Source: Coptis chinensis (lineage: Eukaryota > Streptophyta > Magnoliopsida > Ranunculales > Ranunculaceae). Taken from it: a DNA stretch of 64,000 nt. The notes under the pieces were generated by a model, which saw only the letters and a program-made list of their open reading frames with translations, was not told the origin of the DNA and made no database searches. The position numbers and the translations under genes were made by a program. Shown in pieces: positions 34,427 to 46,537 of this stretch (within the stretch, counting starts at the first letter, position 1; every line of letters begins with the position of its first letter). The stretch lies in assembly GCA_015680905.1 (NCBI GenBank), contig JADFTS010000033.1, forward strand, positions 248,001-312,000, in the 5' to 3' direction.

Positions 34427-35200
34427 GTAAGAATGGTGAGAATCAAGTGATAATGAGGCTCAACAAAATTCTATATAGTATGTATCATCTAGAAAATTAT
34501 ATGTTACATAGTATGTATCATCCTTATTTTGGCAAACCAAAACTTCCAGTAAGGGCATCTCTAATGGAGGGTGTAAACTGTATAGAGTGTAAAGTTTGCA
34601 CTCCAATTCTCCAAATGTCAAAAATCTCTTTCCAATGGGGGTGGTATACCGTAGATAATAGAGTATTAGTTGATAGAGGAGGTGGGGAATTTCCCATCTC
34701 GCTATCAGTTGATAAATAGATCGGGCGACACTTTAACTAACGTCCGAAAAAAAAAATTTCGGACGCCACTTTAAGTGTCCCTTTCTAATTCTAAAGTAAT
34801 TTTTTAACTTGGACGTCACTTTAAGTGACGTCCCAGTTTAAATTAAAGAGAGACGTCACTTTAAGTGACGTCCGAGTTTAAAATCTAATTTTTTTTACAC
34901 TTCTCCATTGGGGAGTATAGAGTGTGGATATTTATAGGCTATACAATAGTATGCAATTAGAGTTGTAAAATCCTAATGGCATCTATGTAGAGCCTAAGTG
35001 GAGGTGTAATTTTACACCACCCATTGGAGATGCCCTAAGAATGGTGAGAACAAGTGATAATGAGGCTCAACAGGATGCTATATAATATGTATCATCCAGA
35101 AAATGGTATGCTACATAGTATGTATCATCCTTAAAAGGATGCTATATAGTATGTATCATCTAGAAAATGGTATGCTACATAGTATGTATCATCCTTACTT
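34427..35200. repeat. Local duplication with GTATGTATCATC words
   Basis: A block beginning AAGAATGGTGAGAATCAAGT and containing two CATAGTATGTATCATCC-type words (about 34427-34525) recurs at about 35037-35130 after the MITE, and its second half again at about 35135-35195. The duplicated DNA existed before the MITE at 34553-35035 landed at the joint between the copies. Confidence 0.65.
34553..35035. mobile_element. PIF/Harbinger MITE with internal palindromes
   Basis: Termini GGGCATCTCTAATGGAGGG and (other strand, right end) GGGCATCTCCAATGGGTGG, with TAA outside both ends (34550-34552, 35036-35038), the PIF/Harbinger 3-bp target. Inside, near 34812-34882, two near-identical palindromes built on GACGTCACTTTAAGTGACGTC lie head to tail, with a diverged third (CGGACGCCACTTTAAGTGTC) upstream. 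Non-coding. Confidence 0.8.
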
Positions 35201-35300
35201 TGACACGTGGTTAAACATGTGAGGTCCCCGTTAGAAAAATTTGACGGATTGTGATGGAAAATCTATTGTTTAATTGGAAGAATCTAAATTCGTCACACAC

Positions 35301-36911
35301 AAGTTTTGAACATAGGCCACACATACAAGTATAAATTAATCATTGCCTAACCTTTCCCAGATCACCTTACTTCTTGCCTAGCCTCTTTTCTTCGACTTTC
35401 CTTCGATTCCCATTGAATTAGAAGTTTGGAAACAAGTTTTACTGTAAGTTTTATTTAAGTATTTTGTCTTCTTTATTTGGCTAAGTTGTTCACATAAGAT
35501 TTCAATGTAGAAATCACATTTCTTTTATATGTTCTGGAAAAAAAAAACATTTCATTTTATTCGAAGAGTATATACTACAAAAAAAAAAAAAACATTTTCT
35601 TTTATTCGAAGAGTATATATTACAAAAAAAAAAAAAAAAAAAAACGGTTCCATGAACTCGCTCAGCTTTCAAAGTATACCATTCGGAGCAACCTTAAAAC
35701 TATTTGGCTTAATTCAAAACCCTGACTTAGTTGTGTGGGTTTTTTCTTTTAGGTTTTGATGTGTATGTTTTGAAGTCATGTCTATAATATCGAGATTCAA
35801 AATTTTACCTAATTCACAAGAAAATGCAGTTACTTTCGTTAAGGTAGTATATTATTTAATAATAAGTTTATCATCTTGAGTATACCTTTAAGTATTCTCA
35901 TTATAAATGGTTTTTTTAACCTTCAGGCATGACTATATGAATGGTCAACGCTATGGATTAGTTACAAGATATTACCATATACTATCTGCTGATTGACATG
36001 GAGAGCTCGGTACAACATTGTGCCAGCGAAGCTTCACTTTTGATGGCCCAACGTGCATTGTAATTGAGGCAATCTATGAACTTGAGCAAGTAGTATAATA
36101 AGTGAGAGCATAATTAAGGATTGTATATATTGAATTTTATCAAAACCATGTAACTTCGCATTGTTGGTGACATGTCATGCACTCTTGGAAGGCCTCCTTC
36201 TAATTCACATATTTGATTTTTTTGGTAGACCAGAATACTTGATTCTCACCACATCAAGAATAAACATGTTAATGTTTGACAATTGTTTAGCTTAATTATT
36301 GATATAGTTGGTAACTTATTGTGTGTGGACGAAAACGTGTAGTGTACTTTTATTATGCTGTTAGGGTCCCCATAGATACATATTAGTATTGCTAGCTATC
36401 GACTTGAGAAGTTGAAAGACACGGGGCTTAAAACCAATAACTAGAATAAAAAGATTTGACTTATCCTAATTTTACTACTATTTTTTTTTTTTTTTTTATT
36501 TTCTTCGATCAATTTAAATATTGTTTCAGAAATAACTTCACTAGCACTTCGTGCTTTCGGTAATACCTAGAGTATAAATATTGAACATGCAAGTTTTTAA
36601 CATAGGCCACACATACAACAATGTATAAACTAATCATTGCCTAACCTCTCTCAGATCACCTTACTTCTTGCCTAACCACTTTCCTTCGACCTTCCTTTGA
36701 TTCCCGTTGAATTAGAAGTTTGGAAACAAGTTTTACTGTAAGTTTTATTTAAATACTTTGTATTCTTTATTTGGCTAAGTTGTTTACATAAGATTTCAAT
36801 GTAGAAATCACATTTTTTTTTATATGTTATGGAAAAAAAAAAACATTTTCTTTTATTCGAAGAGTATATACTACAAAAAAAAAAAAAAAACATTTTCTTT
36901 TATTCGAAGAG

Positions 36912-36950
<39 letters not shown>

Positions 36951-39900
36951 AAAAAAAAGAAAAAAGGTCCAAGAACTCACTCAATTTACAGCTAGAGTAT
37001 ACTATTCGGAGCAACCTTAAAGCTATTTGACTTAATTCAAAACCCTGGATTACTTGTGTGGGTTTTTTCTTTTAGGTTTTGATGGGTGGGTTTTGCAGTC
37101 ATGTCTATAATATCTAGATTCAAAATTTTACCTAATTCACAAGAAAATGAAGTTACTTTCGCTAAGGTATTATATTATTTAACAATAAGTCTATCTTGAG
37201 TATACCTTTAAGCATTCTCATTATAAATGGTTTTCTTAACCTTCAGGCATGGCTATATGAATGGTCAACGGTATGGATGAGTTACAAGATATTACCATAT
37301 ACTATCTGCTGATTGACATGGAGAGCTCGGTACGACATTGTTCCAGTGAAACTTCACTTTTGATGGCCCAACGTGCATTGTAATTGAGGTAATCTATGAA
37401 CTTGAGCAAGTAGTATAATAAGTGAGAGCATAATTAAGGATTGTATATATTGAATTTTATCAAAGCCATGTAACTTCGCATTGCTGGTGATATCTCATGC
37501 ACTATTGGAAGGCCTCCTTCTAATTCACATATTTGATTTTTTTAGTAGACCAGAATACTTGATTCTCACCACATAAAAAAGAAACATGTTAATGCTTGGC
37601 CATTTATAGTTTAATTATTGATATAGTTGGTAACTTATTGTGTGTGGACGAAAACATGTAGTGTACTTTTATTATGATCTTAGAGTCTCCGTAGATACAT
37701 ATTAGTATTGCTAGCTATCGACTTGAGAAGTTGAGAGACACGGGGTTTAGAACCAATAACTAGAATAAAAAGATTTGACTTATCCTAATTTTATTACTAT
37801 TTTATTTATTTTTTATTTTCTTCGATCAATTTAAATACTGTTTCAGAAATAACTTCAATTGCACTTCGTTCCTTCAGTAATACCTAGAGTGTAAATATTG
37901 AATATGCAAGTTTTGAACATAGGCCACACATACAACAACGTATAAATTAAGCATTGTCTAACCTCTTTCCTTCGACTTTACTTCGATTCTCATTGAATTG
38001 GAAGTTTGGAAACAAGTTTTAGTGTAAGTTTTATTTAAGTACTTTGTCTTACTTATTTTGCTAAGTTGTTCACATAGGATTATCTTTCAATGTAGAAATC
38101 ATATTTCTTTTATATGTTCAAGCAAAAAAAAAAAAATTTTTGTTTTATTCGAAGAGTGTATACTAAACAAACACAAAAAAAATACCATAAAAAAACAACA
38201 ACAACAACAACAACAACAACATTTTCTTTTATTCGAAGAGTGTATAATACAAAAAATAAATAAAAAATAAAAAATAATAAAAATAAATAAAAATATAAAA
38301 ATTAACGAAGTTGTATGAACTCGCTCAGCTTCTAGAGTATACCATTCGGAGCAACCTTAAAGCTCTTTGGCTTATTTCAAAACCCTGGCTTAGTTGTGCG
38401 GGTTTTTTCTTTTAGGTTTTGATGTGTGGGTTTTGCAGTCATGTCTATAATATATAGATTCAAACTTTTACCTAATTCACAAGAAAATGTAGTTACTTTC
38501 GCTAAGGTATTATATTATTTAATAATAAGTCTATCTTGAGTATACCTTTAAGCATTCTCATTATAAATAGTTTTCTTAACCTTCAGGCATGGCTATATGA
38601 ATGGTCAACGCTATGGATGAGTTACAAGATATTACCATATAATATCTGCTGATTAACATGGAGAGCTCGGTACACCATTATTCCAGCGAAACTCCACTTT
38701 TAATGGCCCAACGTACATTGTAATTGAGGCAAATCTATGAACTTGAGCAAGTAGTATTATAAGTGAGAGCATAATTAAGGATTGTATATATTGAATTTTA
38801 TCAAAGCCATGTAACATCACATTGTGGGTGAAATCTCACGCACTCTTGGAAGGCCTCCTTCTAATTCACATATTTGATTTTTTTGGTAGACCAGAATACT
38901 TGATTCTCACCACATTAAGAAGAAACATGTTAATGTTTGGCAGTTGTTTAGTTTAATTATAGATATAGTTGGTAACTTATTGTGTGTGGACAAAAACGTG
39001 TAGTGTACTTTTATTTTGTTGTTAGGGTCTCCGTAGATATAGATTAATATTGCTAGCTATCGACTTGAGAAGTTGAGAGATACGGGGTTTAAAACCAATA
39101 ACTAGAATAAAAAGATTTGACTTATCCTAATTTTACTACTATTTTATTATATTTTATTTTCTTTGATCAATTTAAATATTTTTTCAGAAATAACTTCAAT
39201 AGCACTTTGTGCCTTCGGTAATACCTAGAGTGTAAATATTGAACATGCAAGTTTTGAACATAGGCCACACATACAACTACGTATAAACTAATCATTGCCT
39301 AACCTCTCTCAGATCACCTTACTTCTTGCCTAACCTCTTTCCTTCGATTCCCGTTGAATTAGAAGTTTGGAAACAAGTTTTACTGTAAGTTTTATTTAAG
39401 TACTTTGTATTCATTATTTGGCTAAGTTGTTCACATAAGATTTCAATGTAGAAATCACATTTCTTTTATATGTTATGGGGAAAAAAAATAAAAATGAAGT
39501 TCCATGAACTTGCTCAGCTTTCAGAGTATACCATTCGGAGCAACCTTAAAGCTATTTGGCTTAATTCAAAACCCTGACTTACTTGTGTGGGTTTTTCTTT
39601 TAGGTTTAGATGTGTGGGTTTTGCAGTTATGTCTATAATATCTAGATTCAAAATTTAACCTAATTCACAAGAAAATGAAGTTACTTTCGCTAAGATATTA
39701 AATTATTTAACAATAAGTCTATATTGAGTATACCTTTAAGCATTCTCATTATAAATGGTTTTCTTAACCTTCAGGCATGGCTATATGAATGGTCAATGCT
39801 ATGGATGAGTTACAAGATATTTCCATATACTATCTGTTGATTGACATGGAGAGCTCGGTACAACATTGTTCCAGCGAAGCTTCACTTGTGATAGCCCAAC

Positions 39901-41520
39901 GTGCATTGTAATTGAGGCAATCTATGAACTTGAGCAAGTAGTATAATAAGTGAGAGCATAATTAAGGATTGTATATATTGAAATTTATCAAAGCCATGTA
40001 ACTTCGCATTGCTGGTGACATCTCATGCACTATTGGAAGACCTCTTTCTAATTCACATATTTGATTTTTTTGGTAGACCAGAAACCAGAATACTTGATTC
40101 TCACCACATCAAGAAGAAACATGTTAATATTTGGCAATTGTATAGTTTAATTATTGATATAGTTGGTAACTTATTGTGTGTGGGCGAAAACATGTAGTGT
40201 ACTTTTATTATGACGTTAGGGTCTCCGTAGATACAGATTAGTATTTCTAGCAATCGACTTGAGAAGTTGAGAGACATGGGTCTTAGAACAAATAACTATA
40301 ATAAAAAAATTTGACTTAACCTAATTTTATTACTATTTTATTTATTTTTTTATTTTCTTCGATCAATTTAAATACTGTTTATGAAATAACTTCAATTGCA
40401 CTTCGTGCCTTCAGTAATACCTAGAGTGTAAATATTGAATATACAAGTTTTGAACATAGGCCACACATACAACAATGTATAAATTAATCATTGCCTAACC
40501 TCTTTCCTTCGATTTTCCTTTGATTCCCATTGAATTGGAAGTTTGGAAACAAGTTTTAGTGTAAGTTTTACTTAAGTACATTGTCTTCTTTATTTTGCTA
40601 AGTTGTTCACATAGGATTATCTTTCAATGTAGAAATATTATTTCTTTTATATGTTCAAGCAAAAAAAAAAAACATTTTCTTTTATTCGAAGAGTATATAT
40701 TACACAAACACAAAAAAAATACCAAAAAACAACAACAACAACATTTTCTTTTATTCGAAGAGTGTATAATACAAAAAATAAATAAAAAATAATAATAATA
40801 AAAATAAATAAATATAATAAAATTAACGAAGTTGTATGAACTCGCTCAGCTTCTAGAATATACCATTCGGAGCAACCTTAAAGCTATTTGGCTTATTTCA
40901 AAACCCTGGCTTAGTTGTGTGGGTTTTGCAGTCATGTCTATAATATATAGATTCAAACTTTTACCTAATTCACAAGAAAATGTAGTTACTTTCGCTAAGG
41001 TATTATATTATTTAATAATAAGTCTATCTTGAGTATACCTTTAAGTATTCTCATTATAAATGATTTTCTTAACCTTCAGGCATGGCTATATGAATGGTCA
41101 ACACTATGGATGAGTTACAAGATATTACCATATAATATCTGCTGATTGACATGGATAGCACGGTACGATATTGTTCTAGCGAAGCTTCACTTTTAATGGC
41201 CCAACGTACATTGTAATTGAGGCAAATCTATAAACTTGAGCAAGTAGTGTTATAAGTGAGAGCATAATTAAGGATTGTATATAATGAATTTTATCAAAGC
41301 CATGTAACATCGCATTGCGGGTGAAATCTCACGCACTCTTGGAAGGCCTCATTCTAATTCACATATTTGATTTTTTTGGTAAATCAGAATACTTGATTCG
41401 CACCACATTAAGAAGAAACATGTTAATGTTTGGTAGTTGTTTAGTTTAATTATGGATATAGTTGGTAATTTATTGTGTGTGGAAAAAAACGTGTAATGTA
41501 CTTTTATTTTGTTGTTAGGG
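35301..41520. repeat. Tandem array 1: five units of 1.2-1.34 kb
   Basis: The marker AAGTTTTGAACATAGGCCAC (with small changes) recurs at 35301, 36591, 37908, 39249 and 40445, giving spacings of 1290, 1317, 1341 and 1196 bp; the fifth unit ends at 41520. Each unit has the same order: CCTTCGATTCCC-GAATT core, A-tracts with TTTTATTCGAAGAG, GCTCAGCTT-CATTCGGAGCAACC, a polypyrimidine-AG followed by GCATGGCTATATGAATGG, GAGAGCTCGGTAC, and AAGGATTGTATATATTG. Units 3 and 5 form a second type with CATAGGATTATCTTTCAATG and an AAC microsatellite; units 1, 2 and 4 have CATAAGATTTCAATG. No coding frame is conserved through the units. Confidence 0.92.
38192..38221. repeat. (AAC)n microsatellite in array 1 unit 3
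   Basis: Nine to ten AAC triplets. The same site in unit 5 (about 40729-40742) has only about four, so its length varies between units. Units 1, 2 and 4 lack it. Confidence 0.85.
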
Positions 41521-42546
41521 TATCCTTTAATGTCAGGATTTTTTCCATATTGTTGGTAAATATTTAGGTGCGATATTAAACCCCTCTTAAAAGTTTTATT
41601 TAATTTGTCATTTGAATACCTTAAGATTATGGTTAGAATACATATATAATTTCAATCCTTTTGTATATGGGATGATAGATCTTCAAATTGTATAAGAATA
41701 AAGAAAAATATTTACATTAAAATATTTGTGAGGTGTTGCTAATTCTCGATTATTTATACAAAAACATTTATGGGTATTACTGAATGCCTTGCTTCTGTAA
41801 TTGGCCTCAACTTTGTCAGTCTATTCTTTCAAAGAAAAATGATTCATTAACATATGCATAACGTTTTTTTTTTCAGAGAAGCATTTCTAGACGTTGGATT
41901 GGAACATTTGTACTCAATATTTATTTTATCAAAAAGTTTTATTTAAGTAGCGGATAATTTTACCATGTAACGTTGCAAATACCGCAGGTGGGTCTTAGGC
42001 CTAGGCGGGATCCTTGGGATTAGGCATCAAGCTAAAATTTGAATTGCGTGTCGGTTTGTTTCTAATTCCCGGTATCATTGCCAATCCTCTCTCAGATTAC
42101 CTTACTTTATGAAGTGTTATAATTAATCAAGACAGCAGTGCTAGCATCTTTTAAGTTGTTGTTCATCAGCTTCTCTTATAACACCACCACTAAAGATAAC
42201 AAAATGATTCTTGAAGTAAATATAACTGAAGGGAATGGATTCTCTCGAAGGTGCAACGTGTATAGCTTTGTTGTGATCTTGAGAGGGAAGATGACAATGT
42301 ATGAAGGAGGATATTGCAGTCCTTGGTGCGTGAGGAATAGACATCCGGTGTAGTTGATTTTGTAGTACTGAGTTAATTTGAGATCGAATAAGGGATGGTG
42401 ACTTTCCTTCGATTCCCGTTGAATTGGAAATTTGGAAATAAGTTTTACTATAAGTTTTATTTTAGTGTTTTGTCTTTTATATTTGACTAAGTTGTTCACT
42501 TAGGATTATCTTTCAATGTTGAAATCTTATTTCTTTTACATGTTCT

Positions 42547-42588
<42 letters not shown>

Positions 42589-45204
42589 TAATTGGAAGAG
42601 TATAATATACAAAAAAAAAAAAAAATTTAAAAAAAAAAATTCATTTAGAGATATACTCTAAACTTTGATAAAATATGTTGTCCACTTCTTTTGAAAAATA
42701 TCTAACGGTCCAAAAATGTCTAGTTTTTGCAATCATCATTTGTCAAAGTTAAAAATTGTCAAACATGTTGAATTTTTGTAGAGATGTTCCTTATGGTTAG
42801 TAGTTCAAATCCACAAAAAATGAGGTTTTAAATAAGTGAGCATATGCTTTAATTTATGGATTTTTTTTCACTGTTGTTGGTAAATTTTTAGGTGCGACTT
42901 TGGAACCATTCTTGAAAGTTTTATTTAATTTGTCATTTGAATACCTTAAGATTATGGTTAGAATACCTGTGTACACTTTCAATCCTTTTGTATATGGGAT
43001 GATTGACCTTGAAATTGTATTGGAAAAAGAAAAAACATTTACATTAATTTGTTTGTGAGGTGTTGCTAATTACCCGATTATTTACAATAAAACATTTATG
43101 AGTATTACTCAGTTCCTTGCTTCAGTAATTGGTCACCGCATTGTCAGTCTATTTTTTCCAAGATAGATGATTCATTTACATTGTCATAACTTTTTTCTAA
43201 ATTAAGCATTTATTGACGTTGGATCGGAAAATTTGTACTCAATATTTATTTTATGAAAAAGTTTAATTTAATTTGCGCATAACTTTACCATGTTACGTTG
43301 CGAATGCCACCGGAGTGTCTTAGGCCTAGGCGGGATCCTTGGGATTAGACATCAAGCTAAACTTTGCATTGGGTGTCGGTTTGTTTCTAATTGCCGGTAT
43401 CATTGCCTAACATCTCTCAGATCACTTTATTTCTTGAACTGTCATAATTAATCAAGACTGCAATGCCAGCATCTTTTAAGTTGTTGTACATCGCCTTTTA
43501 CTTATAACACCACCACTAAAGATAACAAAAAGATTCTTGAAGTAAATATAACTGAAAGGGAATGGATTCTCTCGAAGGTGCAACCATGTATAACTTTTGT
43601 TGTGATCTTGAGAGGGAAGATGACAATGTTTGAACGAGGATATTGCAGTCCTTGGTGCGTGAGGAATAGACATCCGGTGTAGTTGATTTTGTAGTCTTGA
43701 AGTTAATTTGAGATCAAATAAGGGATGGCGACTTTCCTTCGATTCCGTTGAATTTGGAAATTTGGAAATAAAATTTACTATAAGTTTTATTTTAGTGTTT
43801 TGTCTTTCATATTTGACTAAGTTGTTCACTTAGGATTATCTTTCAATGTTGAAATCTTATTTCTTTTACATGTTCTCTCAAAAAAAAAAAAAAAAAAAAC
43901 TTTTATTCAAGAGGATAATATACAAAAAAAAAAAAAAAAAAAAAAAATTTTTTTTTTTTTAAAAAAAAAAAAAAAATTTAGAGATATACTTTAACTTAGT
44001 TAAAATTTGTTGTCCACTTTTAAAAAATAAATTAACGGTAAAAAATGTCTAGTTTTTGCAATCATCATTTGTCAAAGTTAAAAACTGTCAAACATGTCGA
44101 ATTTTTGTAGAGATGTTCCTTATGGTTAGTAGTTCAAATCCACAAAAAATGAGGTTTTAAATCAGTGAGCATAGGATTTAATTTCAGGATTTTTTTTTCA
44201 ATGTTGTTGGTAAATTTTTAGGTGTGACTTTGGAACCCCTCTTTAAAATTTTATTTAATTTGTCAGTTGAATACCTTAAGATTATGGTTAGAATACCTGT
44301 ACACTTTCAATCCTTTTGTATATGGGATGATTGACCTTGAAATTGTATTGGAATAAAGAAAAACATTTACATTAATTTGTTTGTGAGGTGTTGCTAATTA
44401 CCGATTATTTACAATAAAACAATTATGAGTATTACTTTCGAGTTTTTTTCTATAATTGGTTACCGCATTGTCAGTCTATTTTTTCCAAGATAGATGATTC
44501 ATTTACATAGTCATAACTTTTTTCTAAATTAAGCATTTATAGGCGTTGGATCGAAAAATTTGTACTCAATATTTATTTTATGAAAAAGTTTGATTTAAGT
44601 TGCGCATAACTTTACCATGTTATGTTGCAAATGCCACAGGAGGGTCTTAGGCCTAGGCGGGATCCTTGGGATTAGACATCAAGCTAAACTTTGCATTGGG
44701 TGTCGGTTTGTTTCTAATTGCCGGTATCATTGCCTAACATCTCTCAGATCACTTTATTTCTTGAACTATCATACTTAATCAAGACTGCAATGTTAGCATC
44801 TTTTAAATTGTTGTACATCGAAACTTTCTTATAACACCACCACTAAAGATAACAAAAAGATTCTTGAAGTAAATATAACTTTTTTTTAATGGATTCTCTC
44901 GAAGGTGCAACGTGTATAACTTTGTTGTGATCTTGAGAGGAAGATGACAATGTTTGAACGAGGATATTGCAGTCCTTGGTGCGTGAGGAATAGACATCCG
45001 GTGTAGTTGATTTTGTAGTAATCTTGAAGTTAATTTGAGATCAAATAAGGGATGGTGAATTTCCTTCGATTCCGTTGAATTGGAAATTTGGAAATAAGAT
45101 TTACTATAAGTTTTATTTTAGTATTTTGTCTTTTATATTTGACTAAGTTGTTCACTAAGGATTATCTTTCAATGTTGAAATCTTTATTTCTTTTACATGT
45201 TCTC

Positions 45205-45236
<32 letters not shown>

Positions 45237-45244
45237 TTTGAAGA

Positions 45245-45277
<33 letters not shown>

Positions 45278-46503
45278 TATTTAGAGATATTTTAACTTAG
45301 ATAAAATTTGTTGTCCACTTTTTTTAAAAATAAATAACGGTTGTCTAGTTTTTGCAATCATCATTTGTCAAAGTTAAAAATTGTCAAACATGTTGAATTT
45401 TTGTAGAGATGTTCCTTATGGTTTAGTAGTTCAAATCCAAAAAATGAGGTTTTAAATCAAATAAGCATAGGCTTTAATTTCTATTTTTTTCACCGTTGTT
45501 GGTAAATTTTTAGGTGTGACTTTGGAACCCTCTTGAAAGTTTTATTTAATTTGTCATTTGAATACCTTAAGATTATGGTTAATATTTTTTTGTACACTTT
45601 CAAGACTTTCATTTTTTTGTATATGGGATACATATTGACCTTGAAATTGTATTTAAAAAAAAAAATTTAAAATTTGTTTTTGTTTGTTTTAAACCGATTT
45701 TTTACAATAAAACATTTATGGCATTTTGGAAATTTTTGCTTTTTAGTTATTAGTTACGCATTTTGATCTATTTTTTTCCAAGATAGATTTTTTTACATAG
45801 TCATAACTTTTTTCTAAATTAAGCATTTATAAAAAAAAAAATCTTTGTACTTTTATATTTTTTTATGAAAAAAAAATTTTATTTAATTTGTCATTTGAAT
45901 AATCCATAAAAAATGAGGTTTTAAATCCTAGGCGCATAGGCTTTATTTCTGGATTTTTTTTCATCAAGCTAAACTTTGCATTGGGTGTGGTTTGTTTCCC
46001 TTATTATTTAATTTGTCATTTGAATATCACTTTATGGTTAGAATAACTATCATAATTAATCAAGACTGCAATGCCAACATCTTTTTAATTTGTTGTATAT
46101 CGCCTTTTCTTATAACACCCCCACTAAAGATAACAAAAAGATTCTTGAAGTAAATATAACTGAAGGGAATGGATTCTCTCGAAGGTGCAACGTGTATAGC
46201 TTTGTTGTGATCTTGAGAGGGAAGATGACAATGTTTGAACGAGGATATTGCAGTCCTTGGTGCGTGAGGAATGGTGTAGTTGATTTTGTAGTACTGAGTT
46301 AATTTGAGATCGAATAAGGGATGACGACTTTCCTTCGATTCCCGTTGAATTGGAAATTTGGAAATAAGATTTACTATAAGTTTTATTTTAGTATTTTGTC
46401 TTTCATATTTGACTAAGTTGTTCACTAAGGATTATCTTTCAATGTCGAAATTTTATTTCTTTTACATGTTCTCAAAAAAAAAAAAAAAAAAAAAATAATA
46501 TAG

Positions 46504-46537
<34 letters not shown>

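Noticed and set aside
42549-43960. A-tracts considered as poly-A tails of retrotransposons
   Set aside because: They occur twice per unit at fixed internal positions with T-tracts following, and no RT-encoding sequence or target duplication is associated.
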